The notes below the pieces were generated by a model that was not told the DNA's origin, did not search any database, and was given only the letters and a program-made list of their open reading frames with translations. A program made the translations under genes and the position numbers. This document shows, piece after piece, positions 14,685 to 23,382 of a stretch of DNA of 47,505 nt. Source of the DNA: JBICIG01 sp043101605 (GTDB lineage: Bacteria; Planctomycetota; Phycisphaerae; Phycisphaerales; UBA1924); contig JBICIG010000078.1 of assembly GCA_043101605.1 (NCBI GenBank), positions 1 to 47,505 of the forward strand, read 5' to 3'. Every line of letters begins with the position of its first letter. Position 1 is the stretch's first letter.

Positions 14685-16409
14685 TCAGTGCAGGACGCGG
14701 AAGATCTCCGATTCGTCGGTCAGCCCGGCCCGCACCTTGTCCATGCCGTCGGCCCGCATGGGCTCGAAGCCCGCGTCGACCGCCGCCTCCTTGAGGGTGA
14801 TCCCGTCGACCCGCTGCACGGTCAGCTTGCGCAATTCGTCGTTCATGGACATGAGTTCGTACACCGCCAGGCGCCCGCGGTAGCCGAGCCCGAGGCAGTT
14901 CTCGCAGCGATCGCCGCGGGCGTCGGCGGCTTCGCCCGAGCCGTTGCAGACCGGGCAGAGGCGGCGCACGAGGCGCTGGGCGAGCACGCCCAGGAGCGAG
15001 CTGGTGACGAGGTAGGGCTCGGCGCCGACATCGATCAGGCGCGGGATGGCGCTGGGGGCGTCGTTGGTGTGGAGCGTCGCGAGCACGAGGTGCCCGGTCA
15101 GCGAGGCCTGGATCGCCAGCGACGCGGTCTCGGTGTCGCGGATCTCGCCGACGAGGATGACATCGGGGTCCTGGCGCAGCAGGGCGCGGAGCCCGGTCGC
15201 GAAGGTGACATTGCGCTTTGGGTTCACCTGCATCTGGCTGATGCCGTCGAGCCGGTACTCGACCGGGTCCTCGATGGTCATCACATTGCGGCTGGTGCGG
15301 TCGATGCGCCCGAGGGCCGCGTAGAGCGTGGTCGTCTTGCCCGAGCCGGTCGGCCCGGTGACGAGCACCATCCCGTTGGGGCGCTCGATGAGGTCCATGA
15401 GGTTGGTCTGCATCTTGGGCGACATGCCGACCGCTTCGAGCGAGAGCTGCGTCTGCGTCTGGTCGAGCAGGCGGAGGACGAGCCGCTCGCCGTGGATGGT
15501 GGGGATGACCGACAGGCGGATGTCGATCTTGCGCTGCCCGATGCGGACGGTGGTCTGCCCGTCCTGAGGGCTGTGGCGGTTGGCGATGTCGAGCTCGGTC
15601 ATGACCTTCATGCGTGAGCTGATCGCCGCGGCGAGGCTGAGCGGCGGGGTGAACGCCTCGTGCAGCAAACCGTCGATGCGGAAGCGGATGACCAGCCGGT
15701 TCTCCTCGGGGTGGACATGCACATCCGACGCGCGCCGGCGCAGCGCCTCGAACAGGATCATGTTCACCAGGCGGATGACCGGCGTCTGGCGGGCCAGGGC
15801 GAGCAGGTCGTTGCCCGCGCCGATCGAGCCCGCGGCGGTCTCGATCGCGGATTCATCGAGCGGGAGCTCCTCGATGATCTCGGTGACGAGGTCCCCGCGC
15901 GACTCGTACCCCTGGTTGATCAGGTTCGCCACCGCCGCCCGCGGGCTGAGCACGACGCGGATGGGCATGTCCAGGCGGTTCTCGATCAGCGCGAGCACGG
16001 CCGGCTTGAGGGGCTGGGCGGTCGCGACGGTCATCACGACGCCGTCGGAGCTCAGCCCCCCGATGAGGTGCGTCCGCGCCGCGTCGGGCGGGACGAGTTC
16101 GTAGAACCGCGACGCCGACGACTCGTGCCTCGGCTCGGCGACGAACTCCAGCCCGGTGCGCTTGGCGAGCAGTTCGAGCGCGCTGTGCTCATCGAGCGCC
16201 AGCACCTGCAGCAGCGTGTCCCAGGGTTCGGCGTCGGAGTGCGGCGCGAGCCGGAACTGGCGGAGCTGCTCGGCGCTCAGCGACGCGATGCCCAGCGCCC
16301 GCGCCAGCCGCGCCAGGTCGCCCACGCTCGGGCCGGTCGGCGCGGCGACGCCGTTGCCCCCGGGCTTCTTCGTTGCCAGCAGCGTGGTGCGCTTGCCCAT
16401 CGCGTTCAC
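14685..16409 (-). CDS. gspE: Type II secretion / type IV pilus assembly ATPase GspE
   Basis: A 574-residue GspE/PulE ATPase, the cytoplasmic motor that powers type II secretion or pilus assembly. N-terminal GspE-N-like domain, then the ATPase: GPTGSGKTTTLYAAL (Walker A, near 350), TIEDPVEYRLDGISQMQVN (Asp box), DPDVILVGEIRD (Walker B), TGHLVLATLHTND (His box), and a four-cysteine zinc loop CPVC...CENC (about 480-505), which is typical of GspE rather than PilT. The start is GTG at 16409, overlapping the TGA of gspD as GTGA, so translation is probably coupled; an ATG three codons further in is possible. No gspF/G genes are nearby. Confidence 0.95.
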   Translation of the reverse strand: MNAMGKRTTLLATKKPGGNGVAAPTGPSVGDLARLARALGIASLSAEQLRQFRLAPHSDAEPWDTLLQVLALDEHSALELLAKRTGLEFVAEPRHESSASRFYELVPPDAARTHLIGGLSSDGVVMTVATAQPLKPAVLALIENRLDMPIRVVLSPRAAVANLINQGYESRGDLVTEIIEELPLDESAIETAAGSIGAGNDLLALARQTPVIRLVNMILFEALRRRASDVHVHPEENRLVIRFRIDGLLHEAFTPPLSLAAAISSRMKVMTELDIANRHSPQDGQTTVRIGQRKIDIRLSVIPTIHGERLVLRLLDQTQTQLSLEAVGMSPKMQTNLMDLIERPNGMVLVTGPTGSGKTTTLYAALGRIDRTSRNVMTIEDPVEYRLDGISQMQVNPKRNVTFATGLRALLRQDPDVILVGEIRDTETASLAIQASLTGHLVLATLHTNDAPSAIPRLIDVGAEPYLVTSSLLGVLAQRLVRRLCPVCNGSGEAADARGDRCENCLGLGYRGRLAVYELMSMNDELRKLTVQRVDGITLKEAAVDAGFEPMRADGMDKVRAGLTDESEIFRVLH

Positions 16410-19051
16410 TCGCCCTCGGGATCGTCGACGAGTTCGGGGCGGATCAGCAGCACCGGCTCGGCGTCCTCGTCGCCCGCGCCGAACGCGGACGAAACGATCG
16501 GGATGTCCCGGAACGACAGCGGGGGGATGTCCGGCGCCAGTTCGGCGATCTTCCGCGGGCCCTCGGTCAGCAGCCGGTGCCCGCCGAAGTTGGTGTCGGC
16601 CAGGATCCGCGGCGTGATGAACACATACAGCACCGAGTCGTTCTCGATGTCCCGCGTGTCGCGGAACGCCAGCCCCAGCAGCGGGATGTCCCCCAGGAAC
16701 GGGATCTTCACCACCGTCTTGCGCAGGTCGCGCACCGTGATCCCGCCGACCACGATCGTCGCGTCGCCCGGGATCGTCACCGAGTCGGCCCGCACGGTCT
16801 GCTCGGTGCGCGGCGGGGGGATGCCCTGCGAGCCCGATCCCTCGAAGCTCGACAGCGTGATCTCGTAGTTCAGCCGCAGGTAGCCGCCCTTGCTGATCCG
16901 CGGCGTGATCAGCAGCGAGGTGCCCGCGTCCTCGAAGCCCTGGAAGCTCGTGATCGTCGAGTTGTCGCCCTGGCTCTGCTGCGTCGTGGGTTCCTGGCGG
17001 ACCGCGATCAGCTCCGCCTCCTCGTTGTCATCGACCAGAAGCACCGGGTTCGACACGATCTTCGCGTCGGTCACCGTCTCGATCGCGTTGAGCACGAACG
17101 GGAGCTGATCGGAGAAGATCAACGCCGTGGTCAGCCCAGAGAGGTTCGGGCTCACCGTCACCAGGTCCGTGATCGACGAGCCGGCCGCGGGCGTGGTGAG
17201 CCCGAAGTTCGTCCTCGCCACGCCGCCCGAGCCGCCGGCGTTGATGAGCTGCGTCTCGACCGCGAGCCGGAAGTCGTCGGAGTTCGACACGCTGACGATC
17301 TTCACATCGACGAACACCTGCGGACGCCGGACATCGATCTTCGCCAGGATCCGCTCGATCTGGTCCTGCTGCTCGATCGGCGCCTTGACCAGCAACTGGT
17401 TGTTGGCGATGTCGGCGGTGATGTTCACCAGTTCCGGGTCGCCCGTGAACGCCGCCTCGTCCCCCACCAGCTCGGCCAGGCCCGAGGGCGTCTGGGTCGG
17501 CGTCCGCCGGCTCTGCTGGGCCCCGCCCTGGTTCTGCGGCAGGATGCCGTTCCCGTCGTTGGCGGTGCTCACTTCGTTGAGCAGCAGCTCGCGCAGCAGC
17601 TCGCCGACCTCTTCGGCGTCGGAGTGCTCGAGTGGATACTCGCGGATGACGACCGTCTCGGCCTCGGGCTCGAAGGTCTCGACGAACTCGGCGAGCTTGG
17701 CCTGCTGCTCGGGCGTGCCGTAGTAGAAGATGAACCCGCGGACCTCGTCGACGACGATCACCGACCCGCCTTCGTTGACATCCTCGGTCCCCAGCCCCTG
17801 CTGCTGGAGCTGCCGCTGCAGCGCCTGCTGCTGCGGGTTGTTCGATGCGGTCTGATCCGACAGGGTCGTGATCTCGCCCATGCCCTGCTGGGCGGCGATG
17901 CTCGCGATGTCGGCCGTGCGCGACCCTGTGAAGTACCGTTTGGGCACCAGCGTCGTCGGGCGGTCGATGACCTCGAGCACTTCCTTCACCAGCGCGATCT
18001 CATCGGGCCGACCGCGGAAGATCAGCGCGTTGCCCTGCCCGTCGACGCTCAGCCGCTCCGACAGATTCTCGATCGCCGACTGGAACGCCCCGCCCGGCTG
18101 GTTGGGCTGGTTGGGCTGCCGCGGCTGCCCGGGCACGCCCGTCGAACCCACCGTGCCGCCGACGAGCTGGATCGCCCGGTCCCGCGCCACCGGCGCCGCG
18201 AGATGATCGAGCTGCAGCCGCACGAGCTCGAGCGACTTCCGCTCGTCGATCAGCGCCTGGATGAGCTGGCTGACGATCTCCACGCGCGACGGCGTGTCGG
18301 TCACCAGGATCACCCCGAGATCGTCGAGATACTCGATCCGGTTGCCCTGTCCGCGCTGGATCCCCAGCGTCGACTCGACCGCGCCCTGCAGCGCGCTCGG
18401 ACGCAGGTTCGGCGTGCGGATGATCCGCGTCGTCCCCAGCCCGGTCCCCTCGGTCACGAGGTTCGGCGTGATCGCGTCGGCCCGGCGCACCGAGTAGAAC
18501 CCCGGGCGGTCGCGCGTGATCAGGAACCCCTGCTGCTCCAGCAGCGAGTTAAGCAGCGGCAGCAGTTCGTCCCGGCGAACCTTGAACGCCGCGTTGAACA
18601 TCACCGACCCGCTCAGCGAGTCGTCGATCGACACATTCAGCCCGAGTTGCTCGGCGACGAACTCCACCAGCGTCCGCAACTCCACGCCGCCGGCGAACGA
18701 GCCGAAGGTGAAGAAGTCGTCCTCGTCGGCGACGGGCTGATCCCCCGCCGGCTGCCGGGCCGAGGCTTCGCCCGTGGTTGCCGGCTGCGCGCCCGCGGCT
18801 TCGCCGGTGCGCGCCCCGCCGGGCACCTCGGCCGGCTGCCCCGGTCGCTGGGTGAGGGTCTCGCCTTCGGCGTTGGTCGTGGTGACCGTCTCCTGGGCGG
18901 GCTGGGCGCCCGGCGAACTGACCACGGTGGGCCGGTCGTTCTCGCGCCCCGCTGGCGCGGTCTCCTGCGACCACGCCGACGACGCGCAGATCAGGAGCCC
19001 CGCGAGGCTGGCACGGGCGATTCGGGAGTTCCGGGCGAGGTGTGCGATCAA
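16406..19051 (-). CDS. gspD: Type II secretion system secretin GspD
   Basis: An 881-residue outer-membrane secretin. A signal sequence (IARASLAGLLICASSAWSQE) is followed by about 75 low-complexity Pro/Ala/Thr-rich residues. Next come an N0-like domain (LRTLVEFVAEQLGLNVSIDDSLSG), N1-N3-like repeats, and the secretin domain with NPVLLVDDNEEAELI, LLITPRISKGGYLRL and KIPFLGDIPLLGLAF (near 787). The only suitable start is TTG at 19051: GGAG lies 7 nt upstream and the signal sequence follows at once, whereas the nearby ATG is out of frame. It leads the gspD-gspE-acetyltransferase-phosphatidyltransferase run and overlaps gspE by 4 bp. Longer than a typical GspD (about 650-700) because of the linker and inserts. 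Confidence 0.94.
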   Translation of the reverse strand: MIAHLARNSRIARASLAGLLICASSAWSQETAPAGRENDRPTVVSSPGAQPAQETVTTTNAEGETLTQRPGQPAEVPGGARTGEAAGAQPATTGEASARQPAGDQPVADEDDFFTFGSFAGGVELRTLVEFVAEQLGLNVSIDDSLSGSVMFNAAFKVRRDELLPLLNSLLEQQGFLITRDRPGFYSVRRADAITPNLVTEGTGLGTTRIIRTPNLRPSALQGAVESTLGIQRGQGNRIEYLDDLGVILVTDTPSRVEIVSQLIQALIDERKSLELVRLQLDHLAAPVARDRAIQLVGGTVGSTGVPGQPRQPNQPNQPGGAFQSAIENLSERLSVDGQGNALIFRGRPDEIALVKEVLEVIDRPTTLVPKRYFTGSRTADIASIAAQQGMGEITTLSDQTASNNPQQQALQRQLQQQGLGTEDVNEGGSVIVVDEVRGFIFYYGTPEQQAKLAEFVETFEPEAETVVIREYPLEHSDAEEVGELLRELLLNEVSTANDGNGILPQNQGGAQQSRRTPTQTPSGLAELVGDEAAFTGDPELVNITADIANNQLLVKAPIEQQDQIERILAKIDVRRPQVFVDVKIVSVSNSDDFRLAVETQLINAGGSGGVARTNFGLTTPAAGSSITDLVTVSPNLSGLTTALIFSDQLPFVLNAIETVTDAKIVSNPVLLVDDNEEAELIAVRQEPTTQQSQGDNSTITSFQGFEDAGTSLLITPRISKGGYLRLNYEITLSSFEGSGSQGIPPPRTEQTVRADSVTIPGDATIVVGGITVRDLRKTVVKIPFLGDIPLLGLAFRDTRDIENDSVLYVFITPRILADTNFGGHRLLTEGPRKIAELAPDIPPLSFRDIPIVSSAFGAGDEDAEPVLLIRPELVDDPEGE

Positions 19052-19075
19052 GGCATGGCTCCTCTTGCGGCCTAC

Positions 19076-19081
19076 TTTATA
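19076..19081 (-). promoter_or_regulatory. Putative -10 hexamer TATAAA for gspD operon
   Basis: In the 102-bp gap between gspD and the divergent BtuF-like gene the minus strand reads GGATATAAAGTAGG, the most AT-rich spot in the area. It leaves a leader of about 20 nt with the GAGGAG site before the TTG start. Confidence 0.45.
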
Positions 19082-19153
19082 TCCATCGGGCGGCCGACCC
19101 GTTTCGCGACACCCGTCGACTCCCCGCGAATCGCCCTCTGCGCGGAGACTTTC

Positions 19154-20143
19154 ATGCGGATCGTCAGCCTCGTTCCCAGCGCCACCGAGATCGTCTGCCT
19201 GCTCGGCGGGCACGATCACCTCGTCGGACGGAGCCACGAGTGTGACTTCCCCCGCGAACTCTCGGACCGGCCCGTCCTGACCGCCCAGCGGACCGCCGCG
19301 GATTTCTTGCAGCCCCAAGCCTCGGCGGGCGTCGACGAGCAGGTGCGCGCCGCGACCGCCGCGGGCACGCCGCTCTACACCCTCAACGCCGACCTGCTCC
19401 GTTCCTTGCAACCCGACCTGATCATCACCCAGGATCTCTGCGGCGTCTGCTCGATCGATCTCGACTCCGTCCGATCCGTCGTCGACGACCTCGCCCGCGC
19501 CGGCTCGCCCGCCCCCGCGATCCTCAGCCTCAACCCCGCCACGCTCGAGGATGTGCTCGACGATGTGCTCCGCGTGGGCGGGGCGATCGACGCCCAGAAG
19601 CGGGCCGAGCGCGAAGCCGTGGCTCTCCGCGAACGCCTCTACCGCGCCCAAGAGTTCGTCAATCCGTATGAAGAGGGCCCGGTCGTCGGCTTCCTCGAAT
19701 GGACCGACCCGCTCTTTGTCGCGGGGCACTGGACGGTGCAGATGATCGAGCGCGCCGGCGGCCGCCACCCGCTCAACGAGACCATCGCGCGCGAAGGCGC
19801 GGGCGCCGCCGCCGGGCTCCAGCAGGGCGCCCGCACCGCCGGCCCGTCCATCCGCGTCCCTCCCGAGATCTTCGCCGCCACCCGTCCCGCGGCGCTTGTC
19901 GTCGCGCCTTGCGGCTTGAACCTCGAGCAGACCCGAGCGCAGTTCGCCGCCCTCGCCGAGCAGGATTGGTTCAAGGAGTTGCCCGCGGCCCGCGCGGGGC
20001 GCATCGCGCTCGTCGACGGCAACCAGCACTTCAACCGACCCGGCCCGCGCCTCGTCGACGCGTTCGAGTGGCTCGTCGGCTGGCTCCAGCGCCGCCCGGC
20101 CCTCATCCCGCCGGCTTTCCCGTGGGAACGCTGGAACGCCTGA
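19154..20143 (+). CDS. BtuF-like cobalamin-binding / periplasmic-binding protein fold
   Basis: A 329-residue protein of the helical-backbone metal-receptor group, closest by eye to BtuF-type cobalamin-binding proteins: RIVSLVPSATEIVCLLGGHDHLVGRSHECDFP at the start, QPDLIITQDLCGVCSID, SLNPATLEDVLDDV, GFLEWTDPLFVAGHWTVQMIERAGG and PAALVVAPCGLNLEQT. There is no signal peptide; the domain begins at residue 2, so it is predicted to stay in the cytoplasm unless the start is misread. GGAG lies 6 nt before the ATG. No BtuC/BtuD genes are adjacent. It may be a cytoplasmic cobalamin carrier or sensor rather than a transporter component. Confidence 0.87.
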   Translation: MRIVSLVPSATEIVCLLGGHDHLVGRSHECDFPRELSDRPVLTAQRTAADFLQPQASAGVDEQVRAATAAGTPLYTLNADLLRSLQPDLIITQDLCGVCSIDLDSVRSVVDDLARAGSPAPAILSLNPATLEDVLDDVLRVGGAIDAQKRAEREAVALRERLYRAQEFVNPYEEGPVVGFLEWTDPLFVAGHWTVQMIERAGGRHPLNETIAREGAGAAAGLQQGARTAGPSIRVPPEIFAATRPAALVVAPCGLNLEQTRAQFAALAEQDWFKELPAARAGRIALVDGNQHFNRPGPRLVDAFEWLVGWLQRRPALIPPAFPWERWNA

Positions 20144-20150
20144 CCGGGCC

Positions 20151-20243
20151 CGACGAGCCGCGCGCCCGAGCAAGCGGCTCCAAGTTTCAACTGTCGGAAC
20201 GAGCCGCGACCGTGAGGGAGCGGTCCGGTCGACCGCACGCGCC
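20151..20243. repeat. Palindromic MITE-like element, copy 2 (rearranged)
   Basis: Left part CGACGAGCCGCGCG...AGCAAGCGG (20151-20178) is the reverse complement of the right end of copy 1. Right part GGAACGAGCCGCGACCGTGAGGGAGCGG (20196-20223, two segments) repeats the left end, followed by hairpin GCGGTC/GACCGC (20220-20225 with 20231-20236) and a decayed end. It lies 8 bp after the BtuF-like stop. Confidence 0.7.
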
Positions 20244-20272
20244 GTGACGCCGGTGGTGGAGTTGTCGCTTGC

Positions 20273-20722
20273 CTATGCCCGCAGCCGCTCGATCCGAGCG
20301 CGCACCGCCGATTCCTCCTCGCGCGGAAAGTCGAATCCGAAGCGGCGATCCCCGGCGAGCACCACCAGCCGCCGCCGATCCTCGCGCAGCTCACGCGCGA
20401 TCATCCTCAGCAGCAGCCACCCCGCGACGCCGAAGAGCACGAACATCGCCGCCAGCGTCACGACGAACGGGATCCACTCGGGCGTCTTCGGAAACCACCG
20501 CGGCGTGTTGATCAGCACCAGCCCCGCGATCGACATCGGCAGGATCGCCATCGCCCCGTACCAGATCGTCGCGACCGGGTGCGTCCACACGCTCGGCACG
20601 CGCACCTCCACGCCCGTGACGCGATCGATCGGCGAGGCGAACACCACGCGCCCGCCGTGCCGAACCACCAGATCGCCCCCCTCCAGCGAGAGCAGATCGT
20701 GCGATGCTTCGGGTGATGACAT
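20273..20722 (-). CDS. Small membrane protein, function unknown
   Basis: A 149-residue protein with two hydrophobic helices in the middle (about 46-66, VATIWYGAMAILPMSIAGLVL, and 78-102, IPFVVTLAAMFVLFGVAGWLLL). The N-terminal 40 residues look like a short beta-sheet (GGDLVVRHGGRVVFASPIDRVTGVEVR) and the C-terminus is basic and charged. The pattern resembles small PH-like membrane proteins but I cannot name a family. I start at ATG 20722; upstream codons run into the palindromic element at 20744-20831 and were excluded. It is flanked by two such elements. Confidence 0.7.
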   Translation of the reverse strand: MSSPEASHDLLSLEGGDLVVRHGGRVVFASPIDRVTGVEVRVPSVWTHPVATIWYGAMAILPMSIAGLVLINTPRWFPKTPEWIPFVVTLAAMFVLFGVAGWLLLRMIARELREDRRRLVVLAGDRRFGFDFPREEESAVRARIERLRA

Positions 20723-20743
20723 GATCCGATCCGTGTTTCCTCT

Positions 20744-20831
20744 GACGAGCCGCGGCCGCGAGGGAGCGGGGCCGCACGCCCGATTTCCCCTCGCCTCAGT
20801 CAACACCGCGTGCTCACGCGTGCGGCTCGTC
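20744..20831. repeat. Palindromic MITE-like element, copy 3
   Basis: Perfect 10-bp terminal inverted repeats GACGAGCCGC (20744-20753) and GCGGCTCGTC (20822-20831) enclose CGAGGGAGCGG and a C-rich centre; total 88 bp. It lies between the start of the small membrane protein gene and the end of rnr, both on the minus strand. Confidence 0.82.
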
Positions 20832-20849
20832 CGAGGCGGAGATCAGGGG

Positions 20850-23339
20850 CTACTTCCGCTTGCCCTTCTTCTTGGCCTTGCCCTGGCCCTGCGACTCGCG
20901 GCGGTAGTCGGTCTTGCCCCGGTCGCGCTGCTTGCTCTTTCGGCTGCGGCGGACATCGCCCGGGGTCTTGAAGCCCGCGCCGCGGCCGCTTTCTTCGAGC
21001 CCGCCGCCGACCCCGCCGCCGAGCGTCAGCCCCGCGACGGGCTTGGCCTTGCCCTTGGCCCGAGCCTCGGCGTCGGCGATCAGCAGGTCCATCTGGCGAC
21101 GCGCCAGGTCCACCTTCGCCACCCGCACCTTCACCGGGTCGCCCATGCTGTACGAACGCCCGGAGTTCTGGTCCACCAGCGCTCCGGTCCGCGCATCGAT
21201 CTTCCAGAACGGCGGCTTGTTCGAGCGTGTCACATCCCCCGGCAGGTCGCTCGTCTTGATCATGCCGTCGGCCAGGAACTTGGAAAGCTGCACGAACACG
21301 CCGCGCTGCGTCACGCCCGTGATCACCCCTTCGAAGTCCTCGCCCACATGCTCGGCAAGAAGCTGCAGGACGAGGAACTGACGCAGCTCGCGCTCGGCTT
21401 CCTCGGCCCGGTTCTCGGTCATCGAGCAATGCCGCCCGAGCGTCACCAGGTCCTCCTGGTGCATCACCCGCGGGTCGTCCATCAGGTCGCGCCCGAGGTT
21501 CTTCCGCGCCTGATCGTCCTTGGGACGCTTCCGCGCGTTGTCGGTGCGTTCGAGGTACGCCGCCAGCGCCCAGTGGACGGTCAGGTCCGGGTAACGGCGG
21601 ATGGGGCTGGTGAAGTGCGCATACGCCGCGCTCGCGAGCGCAAAGTGCCCGAGCAGCGCCGGCGAATACTCGGCCTTGGTCAGCGTGCGAAGCACCGCCA
21701 TGTGCACCGCGCGGGCCGCGGGCGTGCCCCGCGTCGCGTTGAGCAGCCCCTGCAACTCCTCGCGCGTCGGGTGCTTGGGGATCTTGTACCCGGCGACCGT
21801 CGCCGCTTTCTGCAGCGCGTCGGAGTCGCCCGGCGTCGGCTCGGGGTGCACCCGCCGCAGCAGCGGCACGTGCAGCTTCTCGAACAGCCGGGCGAGGATC
21901 TCGTTCGCCTCGACCATGAACATCTCGATGACCGTGTGCGTGAACGCGTCGTCCTCGCGCTCCGCGTCGATCACCTTCCCGTCCTCGTTGAAGATCAGCT
22001 CCACCTCGGGCAACTCGAGCGAGATCATCCCGTCCCGCTCGCGCCGCCCGCGGATCGCCCGCGCGCACGCGTCCATCCGCTTGAGCGTCTCGATCAGCTC
22101 GGGCGTGTAGTTCGGCTCGGTCTTGGCGTGCTTCTTCGCCTCCTCCTCGTCCCCGTCGATCAGCGCCTGCGCTTCGAGGTAGGTCAGCCGCTTGGCCGAC
22201 TTGATCAGGCTCGAGCCCACCCCCTGCGCCACCAGGTTCCCACGCTTGTCGTAGGTCCCGAACGCGCTCTTGGCGTACCGCGGAACCCCCTCCTGCAGCG
22301 AGCAGATCCCGTTCGACAGGATCTCCGGCAGCATCGGGATCACCAGCCGCGGCAGGTACACGCTGTTCCCACGCTCCCGCGCTTCCACATCCAGCGGCGA
22401 GCCGGGCTCGATGAAGTGCCCCACATCGGCGATGTGCACCCCCAGCTTCCACCCGCCCTCGGGCGTCGCCTCGATCGAGATCGCGTCGTCGTAGTCCTTC
22501 GCGTCCGGCGGGTCGATCGTGATGATGAACTCACCGGTCAGGTCCGCACGCCCCTCCAGCGTCCCTGTCCGCTCCCACTCGGCGATCTCGGAATCGAACG
22601 CCCGCGTCACGCCGCGAGCATGATCGAGCACTTCGTCGGGAAACTCGCCCGGCAAGCCGTGCGCCAGGATGACCGCCTGCGTCTCGACATCGGGCATCCC
22701 CGCTTCGCCCAGCACCTTGGAGATCACGCCCTCGGGCAGGTAGTCCCCCTCGGGGAAGTCGGTGATGTCGACGACGACCTTGTCGCCCGGCTTGACATGC
22801 TTGGCCTCGGCGTCGCGGATCACGATCGGCTGGGTCAGGTGCTTCCCGTCGGGTTCGACCAGCCAGGTCTCACCCTGCTTGTACACCTCCCCCGAGAAGG
22901 TGGTCCGCCGACGCTCGAGGATCTCGATGATCTCCCCGCTGAACTGCTTGCCCGAGAACGACCCGCCGCGCTCGCGTCGCCGATCCCGCTGCACCGCCGC
23001 CCGCACGCGGTCCCCGCTCATCGCGTCCATCGTCTGCCGCTCGGGGATGAACAGGTCCCCCTCGCGCACCGACCGATCGGGAAGGACGAACCCGAACCCC
23101 TTGACCGCCTTGCGGAACTCCCCCTCGATCACCTCAGGCCCGTCGGCGTACGACGGCAGCGTCAGTGTCCCGGACTCATCCAGGTGCACCACGCCCCGCC
23201 CGGCGAGTTCCTTGACCGCCTCGGCGAACTCCTTCTCATCCTCGACGCGCAGCTCCTGGCCCACGCGGAGAAAGTGCTTGGGCTCGTAGCCCTCGTGCGA
23301 AAGATGGCTGATCAGTCGCTTCTCGTAGCGAAGTGTCAT
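20850..23339 (-). CDS. rnr: Ribonuclease R
   Basis: An 829-residue RNB-family 3'-5' exoribonuclease that degrades structured RNA and takes part in RNA quality control. Order: N-terminal helix-turn-helix-like region (residues 1-60), cold-shock domains (VKGFGFVLPDRSVREGDLFIP), the RNB domain with FIITIDPPDAKDYDDAISIE (about 270-290; the four aspartates that bind metal are present), HYSL-like HFALASAAYAHFTSPIRRYPDL, an S1 domain (GEDFEGVITGVTQRGVFVQL), and a Lys/Arg-rich tail typical of RNase R as opposed to RNase II. GAGGAA precedes the ATG. An 88-bp palindromic element follows 19 bp after the stop. Confidence 0.96.
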   Translation of the reverse strand: MTLRYEKRLISHLSHEGYEPKHFLRVGQELRVEDEKEFAEAVKELAGRGVVHLDESGTLTLPSYADGPEVIEGEFRKAVKGFGFVLPDRSVREGDLFIPERQTMDAMSGDRVRAAVQRDRRRERGGSFSGKQFSGEIIEILERRRTTFSGEVYKQGETWLVEPDGKHLTQPIVIRDAEAKHVKPGDKVVVDITDFPEGDYLPEGVISKVLGEAGMPDVETQAVILAHGLPGEFPDEVLDHARGVTRAFDSEIAEWERTGTLEGRADLTGEFIITIDPPDAKDYDDAISIEATPEGGWKLGVHIADVGHFIEPGSPLDVEARERGNSVYLPRLVIPMLPEILSNGICSLQEGVPRYAKSAFGTYDKRGNLVAQGVGSSLIKSAKRLTYLEAQALIDGDEEEAKKHAKTEPNYTPELIETLKRMDACARAIRGRRERDGMISLELPEVELIFNEDGKVIDAEREDDAFTHTVIEMFMVEANEILARLFEKLHVPLLRRVHPEPTPGDSDALQKAATVAGYKIPKHPTREELQGLLNATRGTPAARAVHMAVLRTLTKAEYSPALLGHFALASAAYAHFTSPIRRYPDLTVHWALAAYLERTDNARKRPKDDQARKNLGRDLMDDPRVMHQEDLVTLGRHCSMTENRAEEAERELRQFLVLQLLAEHVGEDFEGVITGVTQRGVFVQLSKFLADGMIKTSDLPGDVTRSNKPPFWKIDARTGALVDQNSGRSYSMGDPVKVRVAKVDLARRQMDLLIADAEARAKGKAKPVAGLTLGGGVGGGLEESGRGAGFKTPGDVRRSRKSKQRDRGKTDYRRESQGQGKAKKKGKRK

Positions 23340-23382
23340 GCGGTTCCTCGGGCCGGCCGTCCGCCGCCCGTTCAGAGTTCAC

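Noticed and set aside
13419..19051. Complete type II secretion operon
   Set aside because: Only gspD and gspE are present; the neighbours are an acetyltransferase and a lipid enzyme, with no gspF, pseudopilins or prepilin peptidase.
16373..19153. Plus-strand open frame running through gspD into the BtuF-like gene
   Set aside because: Only the part from ATG 19154 has family motifs and a ribosome-binding site; the rest is the shadow of gspD.
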